A stretch of DNA of 64,000 nucleotides from Cladocopium goreaui. Its lineage: Eukaryota; Sar; Dinophyceae; Suessiales; Symbiodiniaceae. The stretch's first letter is position 1. Each line of letters begins with the position of its first letter. The notes under the pieces are model-generated. The model did no database searches. It was not told the DNA's origin and saw only the letters and a list, made by a program, of their open reading frames with translations. The DNA lies in NCBI GenBank assembly GCA_947184155.2, contig CAMXCT020001491.1, forward strand, positions 355,501 through 419,500. Direction: 5' to 3'. Position numbers and translations under genes: made by a program. This document shows positions 23,287-33,944 of this stretch, piece by piece.

Positions 23287-23385
23287 CTGCCAGCCGTCCA
23301 AAGGACACAAGAGATCCTGGATTTGGATTATTGACATGCCCTATCTTGTGTCAAGCCATCATGTCCCCCAAAAAAATGTATAGAT

Positions 23386-23490
23386 TACCCTCTGGTAAAT
23401 TAACATAGACCCTGGCAGATAGGGGTTGGAAGATTAGTTTCCATTAAGAATTGGTGATTTTCAGGGTCTATGTTTATTGACCAGAGGGTA
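23386..23490. mobile_element. MITE-like element, family A with variant core
   Basis: Normal family-A ends (TACCCTCTGGTAAATTAACA and CCAGAGGGTA), but the middle is replaced by GACCCTGGCAGATAGGGGTT and its partial mirror. The same core recurs at 56550-56676. Confidence 0.7.
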
Positions 23491-23643
23491 ATGCCTTTAC
23501 CCATATGCTCCATGGTGCTAGTATATTTACCTACAAAACTGGGCCATGTCTTGGGTAAATGTATGTCAATATTCCAGCACCATGGAGCATAAGGGATACA
23601 AAAAATCCCTGTTTTCGTATGGTTTATGATGTGGATGTTAACG

Positions 23644-23769
23644 GTAGATATTAGTGATCTCAGTTAAACTGTTAAGAAGCAGGGCACCATCTTGCACCTC
23701 GATTCGGTAGATATTAGTGATCTCAGTTAAACTGTTAAGAAGCAGGGCACCATCTTGCACCTCGATTCG
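23644..23769 (-). repeat. 63-bp tandem duplication, in frame
   Basis: Two exact adjacent copies of a 63-bp unit (23644-23706 and 23707-23769). On the minus strand each encodes the 21-residue unit RIEVQDGALLLNSLTEITNIY, preceded by DVASVNISEKKRIFI. The stretch is open from 23838 to a stop at 23638. It has the look of an exon duplicated in frame, but I find no matching splice pair. Confidence 0.7.
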
Positions 23770-24141
23770 TATGAATATCCTTTTTTTTTCCGATATGTTT
23801 ACGGAAGCCACATCCTCAACAGTGCTTGGGGTCATCAAATTGATTAGCTGTGAACAGTGGGGAAAATATTAATGGACAACTCCCCCTAGAACTATTAGGA
23901 AACTGCTAGGAAATATCAAGGGAAATATGGGAAAACCCAAATACATGGAGGGGATGATATGAAACTGAACATTTAATCAACAATGAGGATTTATAGAGAT
24001 ACAATATCATATGTAATGGAATGTTACCCTCCGGTTTCATCAAACGTGGCGAATTGAAAATCCACTAGTTAGTTCGACGCTTTTCTCAGCCAAAAACATC
24101 CATTTAGTTCGGGGATTTTCCAGCCATGGAGTGCCGGATGG

Positions 24142-24247
24142 TACCCGCTGGTAACTTAACAGTTTGCTATTGAAAATGGCCATTTATAGTGGATTTACCC
24201 CTTGAAAATGGTGATTTTCCATAGTTATGTTAGTTTACCAGAGGGTA
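24142..24247. mobile_element. MITE-like element, family A
   Basis: TACCCGCTGGTAACTTAACA at the left, GTTTACCAGAGGGTA at the right, full internal palindrome. Confidence 0.72.
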
Positions 24248-24793
24248 TGCACTGTAGAAACACAACTTGAAACACGAGTTTTGCAGTGTGCTCTGATGGG
24301 TCAGGGATGCTTTGCGTTACCTGACACTACAACTTCGTTCGCAAAAGACTCTGCTGTTTCTTTCTCCTGGTGTCAGGGCCCAACAGAATGGAAAGAGAAC
24401 AGAACATATTCCGTTGTATCGCCTACATATATATGTATGTATATATATATATATCCATATCCCCATAATAGCACTGTAACTACCGGTTATCCCCATGATG
24501 TTACTATTGATGTTTCCATAATATCACCATTGTATCCCAATTCCATCGCTATGATCCCCCCATTATTCACATTATATCCCCCTCTCAAGACATGTCCATG
24601 ATATTCCCATCATATCCCTATGATATCCCTATGATATCCCAAGTATATTCCCATGAATGTGGGCAAAACAATAATAAACCATCCCATGTTTGATAGTTTA
24701 TACCACCCATTGATGGTGAATTTGGGAATGTTTTAGGACATTGTTTTAACATGTTTTAACCACATTAATGGGGATGATATTCTCATGATATCC

Positions 24794-24913
24794 TCATTTC
24801 CTCCAGGAAAGTTTCAGCTCCTTCCCCTTCAAGCGCAGGCTGACCCAGCCAGTCGCAGGACCCTGGCCCGAAAGCAGTTGGTAGCGCAGGCGTTCACCAC
24901 ATAGCTGCAGCTC
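24794..24913 (-). CDS. SH3b-like domain, second exon (possible gene end)
   Basis: Reads ELQLCGERLRYQLLSGQGPA then TGWVSLRLKGKELKLSWRK and a TGA at 24794. The G-E-R-L-R-Y-x-L-L-S-G-x-G-P-x-T-G-W-V-S-x-x-L-K-G-K-E-L pattern is a module I recognise from many dinoflagellate proteins. It enters in phase 0 after the acceptor CGCGCAG, which joins cleanly to 26155-26279 as TTVEELQLCGERL. The in-frame stop makes this a possible terminal exon; a GA donor (AAG/GAGCTG) inside it is the alternative. The function of the module is not established; an SH3-type beta barrel is inferred. Confidence 0.7.
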   Translation of the reverse strand, partial: ELQLCGERLRYQLLSGQGPATGWVSLRLKGKELKLSWRK

Positions 24914-24972
24914 CTGCGCGGATGCCACGTTTTTTTTCAGAAAGAAGGGATTGATCTAATGGTAACTATGTA

Positions 24973-25270
24973 CTATGAAAAAAGGTACCGGTGAGATGGC
25001 AATGGATGATATACAATTAGATGATATAGAGATGATACATAGATGATATAATATATATATAAATAGTCAGATGTGGATGGTATATACATATATATGATGT
25101 ATATATATATGGATGATATATGTGTATGATATATATATATATGATATAGATGAGATGGACGATATAGATGACATAGATGAGATGACTGATGTAGATTATA
25201 TGAACATGCATATATATAGAGAGAGAGAGAGAACCATGTTCTTTGATATGAATTATATATATATATGCTC
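24973..25270. repeat. ATAGATGATATA repeats
   Basis: GATGATATA/TATATA units with a short GAGAGAGA run near 25220. ORFs here (Tyr/Ile-rich) are artefacts. Confidence 0.75.
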
Positions 25271-26090
25271 ATGATTGCAGAAGTTGATGCTGCAGATTGG
25301 TTTCAATGGTCAGTTGGAAAGATTTCCTGGTGCACACCACGGGAAAATGACAAAAGCATGTTGTTGAATCAGAGGTCTTGAGATCAATTCTTAATGTGTC
25401 AGTATGTTTTCCAGCCTGAACAATGAATAAACTCAAGCTGTGGACGAAAATGACTCCCTTTTACCATATTTTTTACACCTAAAATCACCTTGTCGAAAAC
25501 CAAAAGGGCGTGGTGCGTGCGCATTCTTCCATAGCAACAAGAAACATGACCTCAGTAGAGATGGCCCCAACATCTCCAAACAGCCAAAGCCTCATCTTCA
25601 GTGCTCACTTTCCAGGATCATCGAATCGTAATTTCAGTGCTGAATAAACCTGTATTTTTTCTCCTCAGAAGTCCCGAATTCCCGGGCTTCTCCCATTTTC
25701 TAACCAGGGCTACTATCCACTTGGAATTAGTAAGTTATCCAATTTACCCAATGTACTATACGCAATTTACTAGCCTAGCCTAAAAAGTTCATAATCCATT
25801 GTGTAACTATGGTTAGCTATCCATTTAATTTAATGTGGGTAAAACAAAATCATAAACCATCCCCCAGTCATCACCATTCCAATAGGTTGTATGTTTACCA
25901 TTCCCAGTCATGGGTGGTGAAAATGACATTGTTTTACCTACATTTGTGGATATGAGTCAACTAAATATCCAGTGATTAATGGGATTTATGGAATTTATCC
26001 ATTCATATCCATTAATATCTATTAATATCCATTAATATCCAAAAAAATATCCACTAAAACAATCCCCAGTTTCCGCTATGAATATTGACC
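25271..26090. other. Intronic spacer
   Basis: No exon supported. 25440-25720 is moderately open on the plus strand, without splice support. 25980-26060 is an ATCCATTAATATC minisatellite. Confidence 0.4.
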
Positions 26091-26154
26091 TCCGTTGTCA
26101 CCCGGCTTTCTTTAGCGTCACCCCCCGGGACGTCACCGACGTCACCGGCGTCAC

Positions 26155-26279
26155 CTCCACGGTGGTGCCGCACTCGAGGCGTCCCAGCTGCTCCGAAGAG
26201 ACGCTATCGCCCTGCCGGACCAAGAGGCCGCTGCTGCTCAGCACGCGCCAGCGGACCATGGCGAAGCATGGGAAATGCA
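26155..26279 (-). CDS. SH3b-like domain, first exon
   Basis: Reads HFPCFAMVRWRVLSSSGLLV then RQGDSVSSEQLGRLECGTTV and E. The order V-R-W-R-V.SSGLLVR.GDSVSSEQLGRLECGTTVE matches bacterial-type SH3 (SH3b) repeats, where GLLVR.G..SSE.LG.L..GT.V is the signature. The acceptor is TTTTTCCAG and the donor is GTGACG. It is 125 nt, entering after codon position 1 and leaving in phase 0. It is followed about 1.2 kb downstream by its second half. Confidence 0.72.
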
Positions 26280-26715
26280 CTGGAAAAAGCTGGTGAAACT
26301 GGTAAAGTTATATATTATATATATATATATTATACATATATTATATATATATGTATCATATAGATATAAATTATTGTATGTAATAATATTAATCATTTAA
26401 TCATATATAATCATAATTAATCATGTATAATCATATATATATATATGTGACATATGTGTGTGTGCCATAATTTCTATGATGTTTTTTTTTGATGTCGATG
26501 GTTTCTGCTCTCCTTCTAGTTTGGCAGGAGACGAGCGGCGTTTTTGGAAATGAAGCAACGAATCAAGGAATAAAGCTCCGCAAAGGATCAAGTGGCGGCC
26601 CATTGCCAGGACTTGTCCTTTCTATTGAAGTGGAACTCATCTGCAAAACTTTTCGGCGGAAGTAACTTGAGCCAAAGCTATTTGAGAGAGTGTGCGGTTT
26701 GCACGGGCAACTCAC

Positions 26716-26776
26716 CTGCAACAAGTGATTTTTCAACATAACAGAGATGCCATGATTTTTCATTGTCCTGGGAGTC
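26716..26776 (-). CDS. Candidate small exon
   Basis: A 61-nt block between the acceptor GGCACCCAG and a consensus donor GTGAGT. In the frame set by 27047-27131 it reads TPRTMKNHGISVMLKNHLLQ; another frame gives DSQDNEKSWHLCYVEKSL. Product unknown. Just downstream (26590-26660) a frame reading EFHFNRKDKSWQWAAT may be part of the next exon. Confidence 0.45.
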
Positions 26777-26870
26777 CTGGGTGCCACCGACCCGCAACTC
26801 CGTGTGGTTTCGAACAAAAAAAACAAATCGACCCACAGAGAACATCTCCCAAATGACTTTTAGGATGAAT

Positions 26871-26978
26871 TACCCTCTGGTAAACTAACATAGCTATGGA
26901 AAATAATCATGTTTAATTAGGTAAATCAACTATAAATGGACAATTTTCTATAGCAAACTGCTAAATTACCAGAGGGTA
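26871..26978. mobile_element. MITE-like element, family A
   Basis: TACCCTCTGGTAAACTAACA at the left, AAATTACCAGAGGGTA at the right. Confidence 0.74.
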
Positions 26979-27046
26979 GGAGAATCTATCACTAATCCAG
27001 ATTTTTCAGACCACAAACCCAGGATGATTCAAAGCATCGTTTCTAC

Positions 27047-27131
27047 CCATCACTTCCGGGGTCAGCCATGAGGCCGCTCCGCCCCCCGAGGTCCTTCAGT
27101 TTGCCACGGGAGATCAGTTCCGATGCCTGCA
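27047..27131 (-). CDS. Exon, unknown protein
   Basis: Reads QASELISRGKLKDLGGRSGL then MADPGSD after the acceptor CCGTTGCAG, ending at a GT donor (GTAGAAAC). It is 85 nt, entering after codon position 1 and leaving after position 2. It is clearly GC-richer than its flanks. No family recognised; it lies upstream of the SH3b exons. Confidence 0.55.
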
Positions 27132-27846
27132 CTGCAACGGAAAGTGTCAGACATTCTCCATGCTGAGAATATCTGAAACTTTGAAATGAATCTGAATGTA
27201 TCATGAATAACGTATATAATATATCAATACATATGTTCTATATATATACACAGTCAAAGAGGACAACATCAATCCATTCAGAAATTCATGTGCTAAATAA
27301 TCTAGTTAAAATTTGATAACATTTCCAAAGACTGTCAAAGATCCACTGTGATCTAATATTGTCGAAGGAACCGTGGCATAATCAAATATTCCTAGCAAAA
27401 AGGAACGATGCTACATAGAATGCAAATATGACATGTGAGATACAAACCATAACCTACATATACAATAATGGTTATTGGTATATGATGGTATGTAGGTAGC
27501 TGGTCGGTTCGGGTTATGTAGGTACATAGAGGTATTGTGTTCTACCATTGGTTGTCATATACCTACATCTTTTTCAGACAACAATACACACAAAAAGAAC
27601 CATCTGCGGCACAGTCATTCCCAACAGGGACGCCACAATTGACATAACATGTCTGAGCCAGCCAGGGTCAAACGCCGTTGACCACCTGTGTTTTTCAACA
27701 CCAACTTTCTGATACGAAAAACAAACTAAACACAAGCAAAAGAATGTGTAAACCTGGATAAATAACACTGTAGTAGGGTTTGATTGATGGTTTACAATGG
27801 TTTAGTGGTTTACCAAACAACTCAAGTAGTACAGCAATACAACCAA

Positions 27847-27963
27847 TACCCTCTGGTACTTTAGCATAGCTATTGAAAATAGCCATATAAATAGTTGATT
27901 ATGTTGATTTACCCATCAAAAATGGTGATTTTCCATAGTTTTTTCTATGTTTACCAGAGGGTA
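27847..27963. mobile_element. MITE-like element, family A
   Basis: TACCCTCTGGTACTTTAGCA at the left, GTTTACCAGAGGGTA at the right. A truncated second copy (27965-28086) follows directly, ending TTTACCAGAGG. Confidence 0.7.
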
Positions 27964-28109
27964 TAGTTGATTTACCTATCAAAAATCATGGATGTTCCCC
28001 AAAAAAAACATCAAAAATGATGGATTTTCCCTGATTTTCCCATTAAACATGGTGATTTTCCAGTTCGCTATGTTAGTTTACCAGAGGCTAACCAGTGGTT
28101 GTTCTTCGC

Positions 28110-28251
28110 ACGGCGCCGCCAAGGCACGATGGCGGCACAGTCCCACGGCTCCAAGGCTTGGAGCAAATGTTCTGCGAGAAGTTCCAGGACCTGGTCCGTT
28201 GCGTTGGAGGGGCCCCGTTTCGAAGCCGCTGATAGTTTGAGGCTGACATTC
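28110..28251 (-). CDS. Exon, unknown protein
   Basis: The minus strand reads VSLKLSAASKRGPSNATDQV then LELLAEHLLQALEPWDCAAI and VPWRRR. The middle is a strong amphipathic helix. It is GC-rich, bounded on the right by a polypyrimidine-poor acceptor and on the left by a GT site (GTGCGAAG). An alternative frame is also open. Function unknown. Confidence 0.5.
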
Positions 28252-28267
28252 CCGATCCACCTATGAA

Positions 28268-28335
28268 TAGCCAATGAATAGCCTATGAATAGCTAATGAA
28301 TAGCTACTGAATAGCCAATGAATAGCCAATGAATA
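28268..28335. repeat. AATAGCCAATG minisatellite
   Basis: Seven copies of ATGAATAGC(C/T)A-type units. Confidence 0.8.
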
Positions 28336-28345
28336 CTTAATACTT

Positions 28346-28505
28346 CAATGGCCATTCCAGGATCCGATTGATTGGAGGTACAGTACCTACCATATATTTT
28401 TGGCCTATTTTTCAGGCCATTGTAAGGGAATATCCCCAGAAAATATGGCCAAACATATGGTAATAACGTACCTCCATTTTAGGATCCTGAAATTCCCATT
28501 GATCT
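28346..28505. mobile_element. Palindromic element, family F
   Basis: It carries ATTCCAGGATCC.. with GGAGGTACAGTACCTACC at the left and ACGTACCTCCATTTTAGGATC at the right, an inverted arrangement around AAGGGAATATCCCCAGAAA. Copies at about 39134-39225 and 43866-44004. Confidence 0.55.
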
Positions 28506-29227
28506 TAGGACTGTTTTTTTCTTTGATGTCCAAGCTGATGTTTGACCAAAATTGTTGAACTTGACAAAAATATATGCACGTTTGCACAGAATCCACTTTT
28601 GTTCGTGTTTTCAAACATGTTTAAACCCAAAGCTATGGCTGTTCGTACCCTCCAGTCTACAAGGTTTGTCATGTAAAATGGCTCACAGATGTTTTTCCCC
28701 ATTATAAACCTCCATTTATAGATGATTTTCCTTTAAAACCTCCATTTACAGTGGATTTTCCCATAAAACCTTAAATTTACAGAGGATGTTCCAATAAAAA
28801 CATCCGATTACATGGATTTGTGCATTAAGACTGGTGATTTACCAAGTGGTAAATCAACATCTCTGGCTCTGAGAAGGCGACTGGAAACATCCTGAGGGCA
28901 GGCGGCGGTGGCATAAGGGATGTATGAATATACAATTTGGGTAAATGCAAACAAAAAGTGGGTTTGTATTTGTGCATGTGATTCTATACGCATACCCAAA
29001 AAAATCCAGAACAGGCCACCAGGGGAGTGCGCAAATTGCGGCATTTCCTGTGCAAAGATCCAACAGCATATGGCGCAACCGGACAAGATTGAATTCCATT
29101 CCTCTCTGCTGTTCATTGGCTGAATGCACTATGTCATAGCAAACATTGCTGTACTGTAGTGTATCGACCTTGCTTCTAGTGCAACCACTGACAGTGCCTG
29201 GCAATCTCTGCTTGGCACATCTGCAAT

Positions 29228-29463
29228 GGCTATCCACACACAAACCAAAAAACCAAAAAAACAAAAAACCAAAAAAACAAAAAAACAAAAAAAACAAAAA
29301 AAACAAAAAGACAAGACCCAACACTCTGCATCTGACCCCCTCCCCTTGGGGTGTGCAATCTTGTTTTTTTTGTTTTTTTTGGTTTTTTGTTTTTTTGTTT
29401 TTTTGGTTTCTTGGTTTCTTGGTTTTTTGGTTTTTTGGTTTTTTGGTTTGTGTGTGGATAGCC
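29228..29463. repeat. Long A/T foldback (inverted repeat)
   Basis: The left arm GGCTATCCACACACAAACCA runs into A-rich CCAAAAAA units. The right arm is T-rich GGTTTTTT units ending GTTTGTGTGTGGATAGCC. The arms are about 90-100 bp around a unique loop (CAACACTCTGCATCTGACCC region). All overlapping Lys/Asn/Gln or Phe/Leu ORFs come from it. Confidence 0.85.
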
Positions 29464-29760
29464 CAGACCTTGCCCATGGGTCTGAACTTTTCTTTTTTGT
29501 GTTCTCGAGGTTTTTGGCCAAACTGCAAAAAACCATGGAAAAACCAAAAAAACAAAAAGTTCAGACCCATGTCCCCTGCCAGGCCTCTCCCAGACCTTGC
29601 CCATGGGTCTGAACTTTTTTTTGTTTTTTCCATTGTTGTTTTGAATGTTTTTCATGTGAAGATGCTTTCATCACAGTACCTCTCAAAAAAATGCGCGTCT
29701 CTACAATTTGCACACCTGCGCCCCCCAGGCCAAACTGCAAAAAAAACCATGGAAAAACCA
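29463..29760. repeat. Partial repeats next to the foldback
   Basis: CAGACCTTGCCCATGGGTCTGAACT occurs at about 29463 and again at about 29590, and once inverted (GTTCAGACCCATG at 29558). AACTGCAAAAAACCATGGAAA occurs at 29520 and 29732. It looks like rearranged copies of one unit. Confidence 0.7.
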
Positions 29761-29769
29761 AAATTCATT

Positions 29770-30440
29770 TAATGACTTATATAATGACTAATATAATGAC
29801 TAATATAATGATTAATGTAATGACTTATTTATTCATGAATATAATCACTAATATAATGATTAATATAATGATTAATAACATGATTAATAAAATGATCAAT
29901 ATCATGATTAATATAATGATTAATATAATGATTAATTGAATGATGATTGAAATAAAGAATTTAATGATTAATATCATGATTATTATCATGATTCACATAA
30001 TGATTAATGTAATGGTTAATATAATGCCTAATGCAATGACTAATATAATTATTACAATGATTGATATAATGATTGATATAATGATAAATATAATGATTCA
30101 TTTCATGATTCATTTAATGACGTTTATAATGACTTTTATAATGACTAATATAATGATTAATATAATGATTTATGTAATGGCTGGTATAATTATTAATTTA
30201 TTGACTAATATAATGATTAATAAAATTATTAATTTAATGACTAATACAATGATTAATAAAATGACTAATATAATGAATTATATAATGACTGATATAATGA
30301 TGATTCATTTAATGATTCATTTAATGATTAATATAATGATTCATATAATGATTCATATAATGATAAATATAATGATGCATTTAATGACTTATATAATGAC
30401 TAATATAATGACTAATATAATGATTAATGTAATGACTGCA
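29770..30440. repeat. TAATGATTAATA satellite, about 670 bp
   Basis: About 55 copies of a 12-bp unit (ATAATGATTAAT / ATAATGACTAAT). The plus frame stays open as MINIMINIM-like peptides, which is a repeat artefact. Confidence 0.9.
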
Positions 30441-30841
30441 TGGAAAAAAGTGCACTCCCACAGCGGCCAGCTCTCAAAAAATACCTGTATAGAATATATA
30501 TATATGTATGTATAAATATATATATATATGTATAAATATACATACATACATACATATATAACTACACAATAGGCAGTTGAATGTATTTGTCTATCGAGTC
30601 TATCATTATCTATCTTGCTGTCGCTCCACCAGCACGAAGCTTCAGGTCCTGCAGAATATTTAGCCCCTCATTCCCAGCACCTCCTGAAATCCCTTTTGCG
30701 GGGGATATAGCTGGTTCATGATGTTTCAACCACATGATGTTCTATCTAAGGATTGGAGTTCCAATGTTTCTTCAATGTCAACCCTGGGGAAAGAGAAAAA
30801 ACCTGGTTGATGCATTAGGTGTCCCACCAAAAAAAACATGA

Positions 30842-30960
30842 ATCTGGGTAAATTATAATATTTCACTAACCTGAATATTTCGGCCATTTGGGGATGATTC
30901 CCCGAATCCTAACCATGATTCCAGTGAGGTCGCAGTGAGGTCGTTATAATTTACCCAGAT
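30842..30960. mobile_element. Element with inverted ends, family E
   Basis: It starts ATCTGGGTAAATTATAATAT and ends GTTATAATTTACCCAGAT. The core has CACTAACCTGAATATTTCGG, GGGATGATTCCCCGAA and a doubled GTGAGGTCGCAGTGAGGTCG. Other copies are at 33537-33653 and 37344-37456, with a worn one at 47890-48020. Confidence 0.7.
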
Positions 30961-31092
30961 AAATGGCCACTCCAATGACTGGATACGGCTTCCCCCAACG
31001 AAAAAAAAACCATTCGCTTAACACCTATCCGGGGATGGCATGCCAGTGGGCGGCCAATGTCAGTTTGAATCCCGATTTTTTGGGGTTGAAAT

Positions 31093-31188
31093 TACCATCT
31101 GGTAACTATGGAAAATCACCATGTTCAATGGGTAAATCCTATAAATGACAATTGTCAATAGCTAACTGTTAGTCATTACCAGAGGGTA
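31093..31188. mobile_element. MITE-like element, family A (shortened)
   Basis: Left TACCATCTGGTAACTATGG (internal deletion in the left arm), right TTACCAGAGGGTA. Confidence 0.62.
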
Positions 31189-31479
31189 TCCCATATACCT
31201 GGCTAAACTCTAGTAATAACCACCAACCTGAAGCCAGTCCGGCACCATCATCACAGCGAGCACGATATCTCCATCAAATCTCCATGAAAAACCAGCATTT
31301 TTTCTCGGTGAAACGGCGCCGTATTTTTGGCCCATTTTTGTTGGGAACCAACATTCGACTGCCGGTTGAATAATCCACATATATTGGTGGTTCAACATAC
31401 GCCCATTTTTTCTAGATGAAATCCCCATTCCTGTTGGTGAAATATCGGCACGTTTGTTGCTTCAATCCCAATTTTTGTG

Positions 31480-32380
31480 AACAAATTAACCACCTGTATT
31501 GGAATTTTCTAACAAAAATGGAACTAGCAAAAATTTAACTAATCCCAATTTTTTAATGAATTGGAATTTAACTACCTGACTACCTCACTGGTTGTCACAT
31601 CACCACTTGCCAGCCCCAGCTGCTGCTGCTCTTCCGCACCTCAGGTGAAACTTGTGAGATGGGGGAAACCATGACACTACCCTTACACCCATTATCCTCC
31701 GGCTGATTGTGGTTCAAAAGAAATTTGGCTGAAATTATTGTAGTTTACAGTGACTTAAGACGATTTAAAGTTATTTGTAGTAATTTAAAGTTATTTATAA
31801 TGATCTACAATTGTATATGGCGATTTGTATTTTAAATGATTTGTAGTATATACTAGTATGTATATAAATTAAACTGGTTTACACTGCTTTATAGTGGTTT
31901 ATAATGGTTTATAACGATTTATAGCACAGTAATGAATAATGTTTATTATTGGTGATTTATAGCGGATTTTAAATTCATCGGAAAAATAACAGTTCAGCCA
32001 CTAAGAACAATAAATCACAGTGATTGCCAGTCAACTATTGAACACATTTGATAAATCCCGATCGATTGGCAAATCCGTTTTGCAGTCCCAAGTGCGTGAC
32101 AAATATCAAGAATTGATTCGAGCTGGTCAAAACTGATTGGACACTTGATGGTCAGTTCAAATCATATACTGCCCTTGCAAACCTCTTCCCCCTAGTATTG
32201 AATACTTTCCTAGAAAGCCTGTTTGGTATTAGGAATCCCGTTTCGGGATCCCTTATAAGGGCTATTGAGTACTATTGGGGATGAGATTTCTATCAATTCC
32301 TTGATTGACAGGGGGCCATCCCATCCTATCACATTGGTATCTCAGTATCTCGTCATTGTCCAAATCCCTCAAATAAACCA
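31480..32380. other. Spacer, AT-rich
   Basis: No supported exon. 31735-31930 has repeated GATTTATAGTGGTTTATAATGG-like units. Confidence 0.4.
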
Positions 32381-32386
32381 ACTATT

Positions 32387-32478
32387 TACCATCTGGTTAT
32401 TTAACATAGCCATGGAAAATCACCATTTGTAATAGGTAAACCATCTATAAATGGGTCATTTTCCATGGCTATGTTAAT
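32387..32478. mobile_element. Worn family-A element
   Basis: TACCATCTGGTTATTTAACA at the left; the right arm retains CCATGGCTATGTTAA but the terminal repeat is lost. This TTATTTAACATAGCCATGG subtype also occurs at 35861 and 55815. Confidence 0.5.
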
Positions 32479-32537
32479 ACTCAAAAAATCTACTAGAAGT
32501 GCCAGATAATAATATTAGGTGTTCCTCATATCATTGG

Positions 32538-32645
32538 TACCCTCTGGTAAACTAACAGTTTGCTATTGAAACTTGCCATAGAAATAGTTGATTTACCAAT
32601 CAAAAATGGTGGTTTTCCACAGTTATGTTAGTTTCCCAGAGGGTA
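32538..32645. mobile_element. MITE-like element, family A
   Basis: TACCCTCTGGTAAACTAACA at the left, GTTTCCCAGAGGGTA at the right, full palindrome. Confidence 0.74.
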
Positions 32646-32659
32646 TACCCATTCCCTCC

Positions 32660-32775
32660 ACCAATCGCCAAGGGCACTACGTGGAACGACGACGGGACAG
32701 CCGGGCTCTGGAGTCACAGCTGTAGCGGGAGCAGCCGGAGTGGACAGCGGGGTGCCGTGCTCCTTTGAAGAGTGA
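32660..32775 (-). CDS. Candidate Pro-rich linker exon
   Basis: GC-rich block; one minus frame reads EHGTPLSTPAAPATAVTPEP then GCPVVVPRSALGDWW. It would be a Pro/Ala/Thr linker leading to a folded segment. Boundaries not determined; the other strand is also open. Confidence 0.35.
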
Positions 32776-32792
32776 CGTCATGGCAGGAATAT

Positions 32793-32918
32793 ATAAGGTG
32801 GTGCCCCATAGTTAGCTAAGTTGGTTTATAACTCCCATAACTATGGTTTATGGCAGATATAACTATAGTTCATGGGGATTTTGTTAACCAACTTATAACT
32901 GGGGGACACCACCTTGTA
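32793..32918. mobile_element. MITE-like palindromic element, family C
   Basis: Near-identical to 2593-2717 over its whole length, from AAGGTGGTGCCCCATAGTTA to GGGGGACACCACCTTGTA. Confidence 0.75.
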
Positions 32919-33536
32919 CACCAACATGGCAAATAATGATTGGAGGAATTAATGGTTGATAAATGGTTGGTAATGAATGGAGGAATTGCTTTTTTGGTTG
33001 ATAATGAAATGGAGGAATTCACCAAACAGTGTGGGGGGGTCGTAGGAAGCCAAGGTACCAGATACGAACAAAATAAAGGGATTAACCAACAAAATAGGGG
33101 ATTTTTAGGGATAAAAAAAGGGAGGAAGAGGGAGGATTAACCGACAAATATTTGGGAAAATCAATCTCTAACTCTACATAATAGCTATCTCTATGATGAA
33201 TGGGGGATTCACCAAATTATATTAATCATATTAGGGGTTAACCATTGTATTAACTCCCCTATACTTGGTTTGTGAAGTAAATCATGGTTGATAAGTGGGG
33301 GGTTAACCAACAAGAATAGGGGGATTTCTAGAGATAGGATGTGCTTCCGGTTATATAACGTAGCTTTGGAAATTCAATAGTGAATTAATACCTTTTATCT
33401 TCAATAATGGTACCCTGTAACTAGTGTGAATTATTAATGTCATTCTATAGCATTGTTACTTAATGTTACTTAGTGGTTGATAATGATTAATCACAATCTA
33501 GCTATATGTTTCCATTAATTTACTTCATTACATTAA

Positions 33537-33653
33537 TATGGGCAAATTATAATAATTCACTAACCTGAATAATTCGGCCATTTTGGGATCATTCCCCTTA
33601 CTAACTATGATTCCAGTGCGGTCGCGGTGAGGTCGTTATAATTTACCCAGATT
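33537..33653. mobile_element. Element with inverted ends, family E
   Basis: GGGCAAATTATAATAATTCA at the left, GTTATAATTTACCCAGAT at the right, with the doubled GGTCG core (GTGCGGTCGCGGTGAGGTCG). Confidence 0.68.
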
Positions 33654-33654
33654 A

Positions 33655-33840
33655 ATATATATATATATATAATATAGTATGTATAGTATATATATATGTA
33701 TATATTAATATAATATGATATAATATAATATAATATTATATATTATATATATTATATATATATATTATATATATATTATATATATTATATATATTATATA
33801 TATTCTATATATATTATATATATATTATATTATATATATA
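33655..33840. repeat. TA-rich repeat
   Basis: ATATATTATATATATT-type sequence, about 185 bp. Confidence 0.85.
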
Positions 33841-33872
33841 GATGGACGTAGTGATCATTTTAGTCATCAATC

Positions 33873-33944
33873 CTATCAGGTGAATGGTGATTCCTATGGC
33901 CTCAAGTTTTGACCAAGTTCCAGGGTGATACTTCAGCAGTTGGA
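33873..33944 (-). CDS. Candidate exon, unknown protein
   Basis: Reads QLLKYHPGTWSKLEAIGITI then HLI, after the acceptor CTCGAAG, with a GA donor proposed. The beta-strand-like pattern is convincing but no family is recognised. Confidence 0.4.

Noticed and set aside
28854..29772. ORFs of 130-260 codons rich in Lys/Asn/Gln or Phe/Leu
   Set aside because: Created by the A/T foldback and its flanking copies; both strands are equally open.
29691..30515. Plus-strand ORFs with MINIMIN-like repeats
   Set aside because: Product of a twelve-base satellite; no codon bias, no splice context.
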